64,000 nt of DNA from Dyella humicola (GTDB lineage Bacteria > Pseudomonadota > Gammaproteobacteria > Xanthomonadales > Rhodanobacteraceae), in the NCBI RefSeq assembly GCF_026283945.1, contig NZ_JAPDPC010000001.1, positions 2,108,001 to 2,172,000 on the forward strand. Reading direction: 5' to 3'. The translations under genes and the position numbers were made by a program. Of the stretch, positions 37,912-47,506 are shown in pieces (within the stretch, counting starts at the first letter, position 1; the number at the start of each line of letters is the position of its first letter). The notes below the pieces were generated by a model, which searched no databases, was not told the origin of the DNA, and saw only the letters and a list, made by a program, of their open reading frames with translations.

Positions 37912-38637
37912 GTGTACCTTTCAGCAGCCCAGTCTCTTTCGCGCGAGCCGGTGATCCGGCTACGCGGTGTCAACAAGACTTACGCCGGCGGCGGCGCGAC
38001 CTGCGTCGCGCTTGCCGATGTCGACTTGCAGGTTTTTGGTGGGGAGTTCGTCGCCATCACCGGCAAGTCGGGCAGCGGTAAATCGACCGTGCTCAATCTG
38101 CTGGGCGGGCTCGATCGGCCGAGCGCCGGTGAAGTGTGGGTCGACGGCCAGGCGCTGCAGGTGCTATCGGAACAGGCCTTGGCGCGCTGGCGTGGGCGTT
38201 CGGTTGGCATCGTGTTCCAGTTTTTCCAGCTCATGCCAACCCTGTCGGCGGTCGAGAACGTCATGCTGCCCATGGATCTCGCGGGGCGCTGGCCGGCGAA
38301 GGAGCGCCGCAAGCGCGCACAAGCTCTGCTCGATCGACTAGGCGTTCTGCCCCAGGCAGACAAGCTCCCGTCGACCATGTCCGGCGGGCAGCAACAGCGG
38401 GTCGCCGTGGCGCGCGCGCTGGCCAATGCCCCCGCCTTGCTGCTGGCCGACGAGCCGACCGGCAACCTGGATACGCACAACGCGTCGGCCTTGCTGGACT
38501 TGCTGGGCGAGTTGGTGGCCGAAGGACAGACCCTGGTGATGGTGACGCATGACCCGTCGGCGCTGCGCCGGGTCGCTCGCACCGTGACCCTGGAAGATGG
38601 CCGCGTGGCATCGTGCGAAGAGGGCCGCCATGTTTGA
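37912..38637 (+). CDS. ABC transporter ATP-binding protein (MacB/LolD type)
   Basis: This 241-residue ATPase has Walker A GKSGSGKST, Q-loop FQFFQLMPTLSAVENV, signature SGGQQQRVAVARAL, Walker B LLLADEPTGNLD and the H-loop VMVTHDP. GTG at 37912 sits six bases after GGGAG; a TTG at 37906 is also possible. With the next gene, which overlaps it by 8 bases, it forms a MacB/LolCDE-like exporter that works on lipids, peptides or antibiotics rather than by import. It is divergent from the LytS/LytTR operon. Confidence 0.94.
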   Translation: MYLSAAQSLSREPVIRLRGVNKTYAGGGATCVALADVDLQVFGGEFVAITGKSGSGKSTVLNLLGGLDRPSAGEVWVDGQALQVLSEQALARWRGRSVGIVFQFFQLMPTLSAVENVMLPMDLAGRWPAKERRKRAQALLDRLGVLPQADKLPSTMSGGQQQRVAVARALANAPALLLADEPTGNLDTHNASALLDLLGELVAEGQTLVMVTHDPSALRRVARTVTLEDGRVASCEEGRHV

Positions 38638-40999
38638 TACGCGCTGGCGCAAAACGCTGCGGGATGCCTTGGGGCATCGTGCGCGGACCTTGCTCGTGGT
38701 ACTCGCCGTGGCGCTGGGACTCATGGGCGCCGGGGCGATACTGGATGCGTGGGCCCTGGTGCGCGTGACTACGCAAGCCAGCTATCTCGCGAGTCATCCG
38801 GTCGCCGCGACGCTGCAAATTACGCCGCTGGATGCTGCCTTCCTGGCGCGCGTCCGCCAGATCCCGGGCGTGGCGGCTGCCCGGCTGCGACGGACGGTGG
38901 TTGTAACCACGCAAGGGTCAGGCGAGCACAAGACGGTCGTGCTGCACGCCCTCGACGATGTGGCCCGCCCCGACATCGGGCGAGTGCAGGACGTGCAGGG
39001 TAGTTGGCCGCCGAATGACGGAGAGATCATGATCGAACGTTCGTCGCTCGATTATTCCGGCGCGACCGTGGGCACGGCACTCCCCGTGGCCATCGCGGGC
39101 CAGCCCCCCATCACGCTGCGCGTCGGCGGCATCGTGCGCGATGTCTCGGTGGCGCCGGGCTGGATGGATCACCTGGTGTACGGCTTCACCAGCCCGGAAA
39201 CCTTGTCCCGGCTAGGCGCGCCATCCGGGTTCGATGAGCTGCAGATCACCGTATCAGACCCGCATCCCAGTCAGCAGTCCGTACGGCAACTGGCGTGGCG
39301 CATCAAGGCGCTGGCGGAAGCGGAAGGACGCCGAGCCGACCACGTCGACGTCCCCGTACCGGGTCAGCATATCCACGCTGCCCAGATGGATACCTTGATG
39401 TTCACACAAGGAGGCTTCGGCGTTTTGACCCTGCTCGTGTGCGGCTGCCTGATCGTCAATCTGATCTCGGCGATGCTGGCGGGCCAGCGGCGCGAGCTCG
39501 GCATCATGAAGGCGCTTGGCGCCAGTGGGCGACAACTGGCCATGCAGGTTCTGGCCTTGGCAGGCGCATTGGGGTTGCTTGCCGTGGCCATCGCGCTACC
39601 GGTGGCCGCCTGGCTAGGACGACGCTACGGCAGCTTCCAGGGAGAGCTGCTGAACTTCCCGGTCGATCGCTATGCCATTCCCCTGTGGACATTCGCCGCC
39701 CAAGTTGCCGTCGGCGTGGCGTTGCCCGTGCTGGCCGCTGCCGTGCCGGTCGCCCGGGCCTGCCGCCAGTCCGTCGTGGCGGCGCTGCGTGAGCAGGCGC
39801 TGTCCGATGGCCCCGCCGCCATTCGCGCACGTCATTGGCTGCAAGGTGTGCCTCTCGCGCGACCACAGCTACTCTCGTTGCACAACGCTTTTCGCCAGCG
39901 TCAGCGTTGCGCGCTGACCTTGATGGCGCTCGCGACCGCGGGTTCCGTCTTCATCGGCGCAAGCAACTTACGCACGGCGGTAGAGCAATCGGTGGATCTG
40001 CTCTTCGTCAATCAACATCACGACCTCACGCTACGCCTGCTCGAGCCACAACCGGCGAGCCGCTTGATCGCGACCGCGAATGCGGTGCCGGGCGTCGCCT
40101 TGGCCGAAGCCTGGGGCGGCACCAGCGTCGGCCTGGTACGCGCCGATGGCACTGTGGGCAACATGTTTGGTCTCTTTGCGGTTCCGCGGCGCAGTCGTCT
40201 GCTGACGCCCTCGATACGCAGCGGCCGCTGGCTGCGCGATGACGATGCCAACGTCGTGGTAATCGGCAGCGGTTTGCTGAGAACTGATCCAGGGCTGAAG
40301 GTCGGACAACCCATACAGCTGACGATTGATGGCCGGCAGGCTTCTTTGCAGGTCGTCGGCATCATGGACAGCGGGCCCGAGCCGGTGGCGTACATGTCCC
40401 AGCCTGGGTTCGCTGCCTGGCGCGGCCGAGATCTCGCTTCACTACTGCTGGTCAGGAGCGTTGCCCGCGACAAGGATGCTCAACTCGACCTCATTCGGCG
40501 GTTGCGCGATGCCTTCGACAACCAGGGGCTGGCGGTTGCCAGCAGCCATTTGCTCAGCGAAGAGCGGCAAGGCATCGAGGATCACTTGCAGATGGTGGTG
40601 AGCTTTCTCGGCGTCATGGGCTGGGTGATGATCGTGGTCGGCGGTATGGGCCTGGCATCGACCATGAGCGTGGCCGTGCTGGAACGTCAGCGCGAGATCG
40701 GTGTGTTGCGGGCCATTGGGGCGCGCGGCCGCACCATCCTCGGCATGGTGCAGTTGGAGGGTCTGATGATGGCGTTGCTTGGCTGGCTGGTATCGCTACC
40801 GCTGTCCGTGCCCGTCAGCGTGGCGTTGTCGCGAAGCTTCGCCAATGTCATGTTCCCCGTGCCTGCCTCGCTGATGCCCGAACCGGTCGGCGCATGGCGT
40901 TGGCTGGTCCTGGTAACCATCGTCTCGGTGGTTGCATGCGCCTGGCCGGCACGGCAAGCCATGCGCTTGTCGGTAGTGAGGGCGCTGCAATACGAGTGA
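38630..40999 (+). CDS. FtsX-like ABC transporter permease
   Basis: This 789-residue protein has two FtsX/MacB_PCD-type modules. Each has an N-terminal helix, a periplasmic domain and three helices, for instance LLVCGCLIVNLISAMLAG and MIVVGGMGLASTMSVAVLER, each followed by the coupling stretch QRRELGIMKALGASGRQL or QREIGVLRAIGARG. This is the architecture of large BceB/LolCE-like exporters. ATG at 38630 overlaps the ATPase stop. It was probably recruited by the adjacent LytTR system to resist membrane-active compounds. Confidence 0.93.
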   Translation: MFDTRWRKTLRDALGHRARTLLVVLAVALGLMGAGAILDAWALVRVTTQASYLASHPVAATLQITPLDAAFLARVRQIPGVAAARLRRTVVVTTQGSGEHKTVVLHALDDVARPDIGRVQDVQGSWPPNDGEIMIERSSLDYSGATVGTALPVAIAGQPPITLRVGGIVRDVSVAPGWMDHLVYGFTSPETLSRLGAPSGFDELQITVSDPHPSQQSVRQLAWRIKALAEAEGRRADHVDVPVPGQHIHAAQMDTLMFTQGGFGVLTLLVCGCLIVNLISAMLAGQRRELGIMKALGASGRQLAMQVLALAGALGLLAVAIALPVAAWLGRRYGSFQGELLNFPVDRYAIPLWTFAAQVAVGVALPVLAAAVPVARACRQSVVAALREQALSDGPAAIRARHWLQGVPLARPQLLSLHNAFRQRQRCALTLMALATAGSVFIGASNLRTAVEQSVDLLFVNQHHDLTLRLLEPQPASRLIATANAVPGVALAEAWGGTSVGLVRADGTVGNMFGLFAVPRRSRLLTPSIRSGRWLRDDDANVVVIGSGLLRTDPGLKVGQPIQLTIDGRQASLQVVGIMDSGPEPVAYMSQPGFAAWRGRDLASLLLVRSVARDKDAQLDLIRRLRDAFDNQGLAVASSHLLSEERQGIEDHLQMVVSFLGVMGWVMIVVGGMGLASTMSVAVLERQREIGVLRAIGARGRTILGMVQLEGLMMALLGWLVSLPLSVPVSVALSRSFANVMFPVPASLMPEPVGAWRWLVLVTIVSVVACAWPARQAMRLSVVRALQYE

Positions 41000-41111
41000 C
41001 CCATGCTCACCTCGATCCGGTACTCGTGCCCGTGGATTTCACCTGATCTTCGATTTCCAGGCGCTCTGACGCTTCAGCCTCGCGGTTTGTTCATCGGGGC
41101 GCTGTTGTACC

Positions 41112-41134
41112 GCGGCCGCGAAACGGCGGGCCGC
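41112..41134. repeat. GC-rich inverted repeat after ABC operon
   Basis: GCGGCC (41112-41117) and GGCCGC (41129-41134) form a 6-bp stem around an 11-base loop, 110 bases after the permease stop. It might help transcript end formation, but has no T run. Confidence 0.3.
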
Positions 41135-41241
41135 TAATCGCGACGACCGAAGCACACACGAACCGCAGGCAGGTTCGCATCACCCTGGCTGCATGGATCG
41201 TTACCGCGAACGCCTCGATGTCCCAGGAGTTTGGTGTTTCG

Positions 41242-41928
41242 CTACCCTAACGCTTTCACAGGATTCGGGCCAATACGCTTGCCATGCTTGACCCGTTCCG
41301 GGCCCTTGTGCACGTGGGTAACTGCGTAGTCGACACCCATGCCATACGCGCCGGAATGCTCCTTCACAATGGCCATGACCTGGTCATAGGTTTCCTTCCT
41401 CGCCCAGTCACGCTGCCACTCAAGCATGACGGGCTGCCAGGTCATTGGCACGACACCCGCTTGAACCATCCGATCCATCGCGTACTTGTGAGCATCCGCC
41501 GATGTTCCGCCTGAAGCATCGGCCACCATATAGATTTCGTAATCCGTGTCCCGCATGGCGCTCAATGCGAACGTCACGTTGCAGACCTCGGTCCACAGTC
41601 CGGCGACCACCACCTTCTTTCGCTTGTTGGCAGCCAATGCGTCGCGGACATTTTGATCGTCCCACGAGTTCATTGATGTGCGCTCCAAAATATCCTTGTC
41701 TGGAAATACGGCCAAGAGTTCGGGGTACGTGTTTCCTGAGAAACTTTCGGTCTCCACCGTCGTTATGGTCGTTGGAATATTGAAGACCTTTGCGGCCTTG
41801 GCGAGTGCAACCACGTTGTTCTTCAACGTCTGACGATCGATGGACTGGACGCCGAATGCCATCTGAGGCTGCTGGTCAATGAAGAGGAGCTGGCTATTTT
41901 GCGGTGTCAAAACTTCACGGTTTGACAT
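41242..41928 (-). CDS. Isochorismatase-family hydrolase (YcaC-like)
   Basis: This 228-residue cysteine hydrolase has the three-residue catalytic set: Asp in LLFIDQQPQMAFG, Lys in NKRKKVVVAG and Cys in GLWTEVCNVTFAL. It is closest to the YcaC group, whose members hydrolyse amides of unknown nature. The start at 41928 (MSNREVLTPQ) is the family start; the open frame goes further upstream. It has no obvious operon partner; the aldehyde dehydrogenase is separated by nearly 1 kb. Confidence 0.9.
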   Translation of the reverse strand: MSNREVLTPQNSQLLFIDQQPQMAFGVQSIDRQTLKNNVVALAKAAKVFNIPTTITTVETESFSGNTYPELLAVFPDKDILERTSMNSWDDQNVRDALAANKRKKVVVAGLWTEVCNVTFALSAMRDTDYEIYMVADASGGTSADAHKYAMDRMVQAGVVPMTWQPVMLEWQRDWARKETYDQVMAIVKEHSGAYGMGVDYAVTHVHKGPERVKHGKRIGPNPVKALG

Positions 41929-42921
41929 TGTCGTGTTCCTTTTGTGATGAATAGTTAGCAAGTGCACCCTGCGAAGCGCGTGATTCGACCAGCTTTTCGC
42001 GGCCTCCATGGCATCGCGGATTAAATTGGCACCACATCACTGCCTGTTCTTCGGCTGTCCGCGGTGCTTCGCGTCCATGTTGGTGATTGATGCCGCGCTA
42101 TGAGGGGCTCCTGACGATTCGCGGTATCACCAGTCCTTAGGCATATGGAGCGGCCCAAAAAGCAGTCGCATGGGGTAGATCACCAGCCGAGCGCGAGGTA
42201 GATCCCGATGTCGTTCCCTTCTGTCCACCCGCGCGAGGGATCTCGTCGTCGGCGCCGAAGTGCACGGCCTCAAGAGCGAGCTCCGCTGAGCGGGCATAGG
42301 CCCAGTCAATTGACTTTGGCGGCGCTTTCGAGCCGGCCAAGTGGTGTGTTTTACCTGATGTCAGGTGAAAGTGAGATATTCGCAAGCGCCAGGAGGCCAG
42401 CCTCGAATGCTGTGATTTTTCGCGAATGCATGCATGAGGCAACGGGTGCGCGGCCGCTGACTCTTGATCGAGCGCCTGGTATCCGCTGATAGGCGTGTCA
42501 GACCGTGGCAGCCCGGGAGCAGGCCGTTTTGTGTGATCCGCTGTTGGGCTTGAGTGCCCCCCAGCGTCCAGGTGTTGCCGGGGGCATCTAGAAAAATGCT
42601 CCGTAGCACGATCGTGATCAGAGGGGGCATCGTGGGTAAATCAACCGACGAAGGAAGTCCAAGAAAGCGAAGCATCTTCGAGTTGCCGGGTGAGCTCGGG
42701 AGCTCGGCTTGATCGGCGCAGCGGGACAAAAGCGACGAATCGCTCCAACACTGCGACTTCATCTCCGTGCCATCGATGGCGCCCTGGTTGGTCATTCGCG
42801 CGCTGATCTGGGTAGCGATCGGTTCCATGGTCGCGTAGTGCAAGGCCGTCAGTGCGGATGCGGCCATTGCGATTTCAACCCCAAAACGGTTGGGGTGCCC
42901 GAGAAATCAGGGGTGGTCCAA
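41929..42921. other. Unexplained ~1 kb region without a convincing gene
   Basis: No stretch here has coding statistics or motifs that I trust. The longest frame (42361-42867, minus strand, 168 codons) has mixed composition and no recognisable fold. A small inverted repeat at 42878-42896 lies next to the aldehyde dehydrogenase end. It may be a decayed gene or a regulatory or insertion scar. Confidence 0.5.
42878..42896 (-). terminator. Stem-loop after aldehyde dehydrogenase gene
   Basis: ACCCCAA (42878-42884) and TTGGGGT (42890-42896) form a perfect 7-bp stem around a 5-base loop, 26 bases beyond the minus-strand stop. No T run follows. Confidence 0.4.
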
Positions 42922-44298
42922 CTAGGTTTTGAATACGATCATCTTTTCCGCGGTCATCTCGTGCATGGTGAAGGGAATGCCGCCGACGCCGTGGCCTGAC
43001 ACGTGACGACCCGCGAATGGCATCCAGTCGACCCGGAAGGCGGTGTGGTCGTTGACCATCACCGTTGAGGCGTCCAGTCGCTCCGCAGCATCCAGTGCCG
43101 ATGCAAGCTCGCTGGTGAAAATGCTCGATTGAAAGGCCACTGGGAGTGAGTTGGCTTCGCTGATGGCCTCATCGAGAGTGCGGAACGAATACACACAGGT
43201 CAGCGGTCCAAAGACCTCCAGCGTGGAAACCTTCGCGTCCTTGGCTGGATGGACCAGGATCGATGGGAGGAGGGTGGTTTCATTCAGGCGTCCACCGCCA
43301 ATGAGCCGGGAGCTTCCTGGAACAGCCTCGTCGATCCAGCTCTGCACACGGTCGGACTCTGCCGGCGTAATGAGCGGACCGACCTCTGTTTCAGGCAAGG
43401 TCGGATCGCCCACCTTCAACGCGGTAACGCGACGGGCGAAACGCTCCACGAACTCTTGTTCGATGTCCTGATGCACATAGATGCGTTGGACCGAGACACA
43501 CACTTGACCGGCATGGTAATAGCCGCCCTTGGCCAGTGGCTCAATGACCTTGTCCAGGTCGGCGCTAGCGTCCACGATGACAGGCGCGACGCCGCCGTGT
43601 TCCAAGGCACAACGTGCGCCCGGCGCCAGCTTGGAGCGCAAATGCCAGCCCACTCGCGCCGATCCGATGAAGCTGAGAAACGCCACACGCGGATCTGAAG
43701 CAAAAGCCTCCGCAAGTTCACGTTCTTCAGGCAGGAACGTCTGCACCCAGTCTTCGGGAATGCCGGCCTCGTGCGCCAGTTCGACAAGCTCAAAACAGCT
43801 GAGCGGCGTCGTGGTGGCCGGTTTCACGATAACGGGACAGCCAGTAGCGATGGCAGGCGCAATCTGGTGCACGATCAGATTGAGCGGGTGATTGAAAGCG
43901 GAGATGGCGGCAACGACGCCAATGGGCTCTTCGATGGTCCATGCCCTGCGATTGGCGCTCCCTTTGGTGATTCCCATCGGAATTTCGCGACCAGCTCGCG
44001 TCCTTAAGATTTCCGCTGCATTGCGTAGGCCGTCAATGGCGCGATCGGTTTCCACAAGAGCGTCGGCATAGGGCTTTCCACCCTCCCGGGCAATCTGCTT
44101 GCCGAAGTGATCGCGTCGACCTTCAACCAGCGTCGCGAGCTTGTGCAGGATGTCGATCCGTTCGTAGGGCTTGAGCCAGGTACGTCGATCCTTGAACAGC
44201 CGATACGCGGTGGCGAGTTTTCGTTCGAGGTTTTTCGCATCGTCGTTGGGCAACTCCGCGATGGGTTGCCGGTCAAATGCTTGCACTACCTTGATCAT
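42922..44298 (-). CDS. Aldehyde dehydrogenase family protein
   Basis: This 458-residue NAD(P)-dependent dehydrogenase has the Rossmann GSARVGWHL motif, the catalytic Glu in ALEHGGVAPV and the catalytic Cys in YHAGQVCVSVQRI. FGPLTCVYSF and the conserved SGHGVGGIPF segment follow. It resembles semialdehyde or glyceraldehyde-3-phosphate (non-phosphorylating) types. The start at 44298 (MIKVVQAFDRQ) is inferred from the family; the frame opens further upstream. It may be regulated by the TetR gene that lies upstream on the same strand. Confidence 0.92.
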   Translation of the reverse strand: MIKVVQAFDRQPIAELPNDDAKNLERKLATAYRLFKDRRTWLKPYERIDILHKLATLVEGRRDHFGKQIAREGGKPYADALVETDRAIDGLRNAAEILRTRAGREIPMGITKGSANRRAWTIEEPIGVVAAISAFNHPLNLIVHQIAPAIATGCPVIVKPATTTPLSCFELVELAHEAGIPEDWVQTFLPEERELAEAFASDPRVAFLSFIGSARVGWHLRSKLAPGARCALEHGGVAPVIVDASADLDKVIEPLAKGGYYHAGQVCVSVQRIYVHQDIEQEFVERFARRVTALKVGDPTLPETEVGPLITPAESDRVQSWIDEAVPGSSRLIGGGRLNETTLLPSILVHPAKDAKVSTLEVFGPLTCVYSFRTLDEAISEANSLPVAFQSSIFTSELASALDAAERLDASTVMVNDHTAFRVDWMPFAGRHVSGHGVGGIPFTMHEMTAEKMIVFKT

Positions 44299-44563
44299 TT
44301 CATCCTCCCGGCGCAGAGCCACGGCCAAATCGACGACGTGCGAAGCAGGGAAATACAAGAAAGCTGGACGGTTATGGGAAGGGGAGAGACAGCTGTCCGC
44401 ACCATCAAATGACTGATTGAATTAGGTCCGATAAATCATGGGCCTAAAGAACGTCAGTCACGATATCGCCAGCCGGCCACCAGAAACAATGCGGACAATT
44501 CAGTGTCGTGCCCCTGATTGTCCTGATCACAGCGTGTGCACTCAGTGAGCGCTGGGCTAACAG

Positions 44564-45157
44564 CTATGGCGCGGCACCACTCGCGAGGCCAGCGATCAAA
44601 ATATCGATGAGTCGATAGGCGCGCGCAACCCATTCGCTCTGATCATTAGTTTTTGAAAACCCGAAGACGGCATAAAGAAGGTCGAGCGCGACAACATCAC
44701 CATGAATGTCGCCGCTTTCGATGGCGTGGGCGACGAGTTGATTTGCGGAATCTATGATTTGGGCTGACGAGTATTCAAACAATGCCGCACTGTCGCTGGT
44801 TGCTGCATTGAGTGCGGGGACGATGAGTTTTTTTGTTCCGATGTACTCGACGAACAGCCGTAGCCATGCGCGCAGTGCCTCCAGCGGCTTCATGGATGCG
44901 AGTAAGCGGGTGGCGGCCTCGGCCAGTTGCTCCACTTCATGACGATAGACCGCTTGCAGCATCGCATCGCGCGTAGGGAAGTGACGATAGAGCGTGCCGA
45001 TGCCCACGCCGGCGCACCGCGCGATTTCCTCCAACGTGACGTCGCCGCCGCGCTCCGCAAACGCCGTCTTCGCCACCGCCATCAGGCGATCACGGTTGCG
45101 CTCGGCGTCCGCCCTTGGTTTACGTGGGGTGCCGGAGTTCTTTTTCGCTGTGACCAT
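44564..45157 (-). CDS. TetR-family transcriptional regulator
   Basis: This 197-residue protein has the TetR HTH (RLMAVAKTAFAERGGDVTLE, then IARCAGVGIGTLYRHFPTRD) and a C-terminal domain of the SbtR-like group, with EALRAWLRLFVEYI. Start at 45157 follows a GGGGCGCC run; upstream in-frame codons overlap the promoter. It is divergent from the SDR gene with the palindrome 45185-45204 between, so it very likely represses that gene and itself. Confidence 0.92.
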   Translation of the reverse strand: MVTAKKNSGTPRKPRADAERNRDRLMAVAKTAFAERGGDVTLEEIARCAGVGIGTLYRHFPTRDAMLQAVYRHEVEQLAEAATRLLASMKPLEALRAWLRLFVEYIGTKKLIVPALNAATSDSAALFEYSSAQIIDSANQLVAHAIESGDIHGDVVALDLLYAVFGFSKTNDQSEWVARAYRLIDILIAGLASGAAP

Positions 45158-45184
45158 GGGCGCCCCTTGAAAAGCGGAGGGGTC

Positions 45185-45204
45185 CTCCATATAAATATAC
45201 GGAG
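45185..45204. promoter_or_regulatory. Palindromic TetR operator candidate
   Basis: CTCC-ATATAAATATAC-GGAG reads the same on both strands at 16 of 20 positions. It sits in the 144-base gap between the divergent TetR and SDR genes, 28 bases before the TetR start, where such repressors usually bind. Confidence 0.6.
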
Positions 45205-45301
45205 CCATCCTCCGGTTCGTCGCCATCATAGCCGAACACCCGGCGTATTGTAGCCGCGGCAACTGATTTCCCTGCAATTTTCGCCAAATAAAGAGACAGC
45301 C

Positions 45302-46288
45302 ATGACCCCATCATTCAGTGCAACATCGACCACGGACCAGGTGCTTGAAGGCGTAGATCTTCGCGGCAAACGCGTGCTGGTGACGGGCGTTTCGGCTGGC
45401 ATTGGCGTAGAGACGGCGCGCGCTTTGGCCGCTCGTGGTGCCTATGTTGTCGGTACGGCGCGCGATCTGGCTAAAGCCGAGGTGGCTACAGCACAGGTGC
45501 GCGCCGATGCGGCAGCCCACGGTGGTGGCTTTGAACTGGCCGCCCTTGACCTCGCTGATCTGAAAAGTGTCCGTGCTTGCGCCGACGATCTGCTGGCAAA
45601 AGGGCAGGGCTTTGACCTCGTCATTGCGAATGCCGGCGTCATGGCAACCCCCTTGAGTCATACAGCCGATGGCTTCGAGACTCAGTTCGGCACCAATCAT
45701 CTCGGTCACTTCGTGCTGGTGAACCGCTGTGCATCGTTGCTGGGCGCGGGAGCGCGGCTGGTTAATCTCGCATCTTCGGGCCATCGTTTTTCGAATGTCG
45801 ATTTGGACGATCCGAACTTTGCACGCACGGCTTACGATCCGTTTGTTGCGTACGGCCGTTCGAAGACGGCCAATATCCTCTTTGCACTTGCGTTCGATCA
45901 ACGCCATCGCCATCGCGGCGTGCGTGCCACGGCAGTCCATCCGGGCGGCATCCATACGGAGCTGGGACGCCACATGGACTCAAGCCAGCTCGAGGGCATG
46001 ATCGAAAATTTGAATGAGCAACTTGCTGCCGAAGGCAAAGCACCTTTTCAGTGGAAGACGATCCCGCAAGGCGCAGCGACCTCGGTTTGGGCGGGCGTGG
46101 TCGCCCCAGCGGAGGCGGTCGGCGGCCAATATTGCGAGAACTGCCACGTCGGTAAAATCGTGGCCGATGACGTCGTCATCAGCGCCATCAGCGAGGGTGT
46201 TCGCGGCTATGCGCTCGACTCCGCCAACGCCATTGCGCTTTGGAGAAAAAGCGAAGAAATGGTCGGCGAATCCTTCCCTGCGCCATGA
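45302..46288 (+). CDS. SDR-family oxidoreductase
   Basis: This 328-residue short-chain dehydrogenase has the cofactor motif TGVSAGIGVETARALAARG, the structural NAG in VIANAGVMATPL, and the catalytic Ser, Tyr and Lys in NLASSGHRF and YGRSKTAN. The extended C-terminus with GIHTELGRHM resembles retinol-dehydrogenase-like and WWOX-like bacterial SDRs. It should reduce or oxidise small carbonyl or alcohol substrates with NADP(H). It is divergent from the TetR gene and probably its main target. Confidence 0.93.
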   Translation: MTPSFSATSTTDQVLEGVDLRGKRVLVTGVSAGIGVETARALAARGAYVVGTARDLAKAEVATAQVRADAAAHGGGFELAALDLADLKSVRACADDLLAKGQGFDLVIANAGVMATPLSHTADGFETQFGTNHLGHFVLVNRCASLLGAGARLVNLASSGHRFSNVDLDDPNFARTAYDPFVAYGRSKTANILFALAFDQRHRHRGVRATAVHPGGIHTELGRHMDSSQLEGMIENLNEQLAAEGKAPFQWKTIPQGAATSVWAGVVAPAEAVGGQYCENCHVGKIVADDVVISAISEGVRGYALDSANAIALWRKSEEMVGESFPAP

Positions 46289-47170
46289 GAACGACAGGCA
46301 TCGCTTGGCTATGGGCTTGTATGGCGCGAACGCGCTATGCGAAGTTATCCGAGCTGAGCCACCGGCGAGTGCCAGGCCTAGAGTGATTAGCCTGTGTTAT
46401 CGCAGGTCGGGTAGGTTGCGCAGAGGCCCGGCGGCCCACCTGTAATGCGAGCTCGCCCGGATCGGTAATAGAAAATCGGCAGCGCCCAACCTGGCGGCAT
46501 GCGGTTGAACGACGAGGTCCTCCGGAGGAACAGAAACAGACGTGGCTGCCGAAGACGGCGGCGATCGAAGAAGTCTGTTCCTTCGGCTTGACCGAAAATG
46601 GCCATACGGATCGTGCAGAACGGATCACCCCGACCCAGGCCCAGGGGCCTTCGACTTTCCCCATGGCAGGACGAGAGAAGCATGCGCGACGGACACGCCT
46701 TGCCGACAAAGGGAGTGTGCTCGGTTCGCATGCGAGAAACGGTTGGCTGAGCACGGGAGTTGCTGGGCGCGAACGGGATCGTGCTCGATCAGCACGTCGG
46801 CCGCTCTGTCGCCGATGCGGGGGCCCTCTACTCCTATGTAGGTACACGGGAAATGAAATCGCTGATCGTCGGTAGGGCCATCATTGGCTTCAGTGCCTTC
46901 CTCTGGCCGCGCGATCGACCGGGACGTTCACGAAGAACCCGTTTGGCCAGCTGATCGTACGGCGCGAAGAAATTCTGAGTAAAATTGCCGCGAGCGCGCC
47001 GCCGGCGATTCGTTTTTCGCTCGCAGTCGTTCAGCACCGCATGGACGCCGGAACGCCCGGGGGATGGGCGCTCGAAAGTGCATATTTCGCATGCGTGCCT
47101 CCCTGGAGGACCTGCGCGAAGGTACCTCCGCCTTCCTACGGAAGCGCGCTTCGAAGTTCGAGGGGGTTAA
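46289..47170. other. Unexplained ~0.9 kb region, possible gene remnant
   Basis: No complete gene is supported. A short plus-strand frame near 46760-46954 (LGANGIVLDQHVGRSVAD, then ALYSYVGTREM) looks protein-like but starts and ends abruptly and matches no family I recognise. It may be the remains of a decayed gene. Promoter signals of the ytcA-mdt operon are likely near the end. Confidence 0.4.
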
Positions 47171-47494
47171 ATGCGACCGGCTGGGCTAATGCGATCAACG
47201 CGAGATAGGCGGCCGAAAGCGTTCGGAGCTGGTCATGTCTTGCCGCGAGTCGCTTCGCTGGCCGTGGCGGGTGGCCTGCTCCAGGCCTGCAGTAGCGCGC
47301 CATCACGAAACATACTCGGCTCGTACTTTCCCTCGTGGATGGTGTGCACGCTGGTCGCCTTGGTCCTCACCTTCATCGTGCGTGGCGTCTTCGTTCGCAC
47401 AGGCATCGATGCAGTACTTCCGGCGCCGCTGATCGCCTATCTGGCGCTGTTCGCGGCCTTCACGTTCGCCGTGTGGCTGATCTGGCTTGCCTGA
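47171..47494 (+). CDS. ytcA: YtcA-family small lipoprotein
   Basis: This 107-residue protein has a lipobox-like GLLQAC, followed by a short mature part with two membrane helices (WMVCTLVALVLTFIVRG and LIAYLALFAAFTFAVWLIW). The SAPSRNILGSYFPSWM stretch is typical of YtcA. In E. coli ytcA precedes mdtNOP, and the same order is seen here, 12 bases before mdtN. It probably supports the efflux pump. The start may be 47189. Confidence 0.85.
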   Translation: MRPAGLMRSTRDRRPKAFGAGHVLPRVASLAVAGGLLQACSSAPSRNILGSYFPSWMVCTLVALVLTFIVRGVFVRTGIDAVLPAPLIAYLALFAAFTFAVWLIWLA

Positions 47495-47506
47495 GTGGGT
47501 GCCCCC

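Noticed and set aside
42361-42867. A 168-codon hypothetical gene on the minus strand
   Set aside because: No family pattern or good ribosome-binding site; amino acid composition is mixed.
46760-46954. A short protein-like frame as a real gene
   Set aside because: Too short, no start signal and no family; kept only as a possible remnant.
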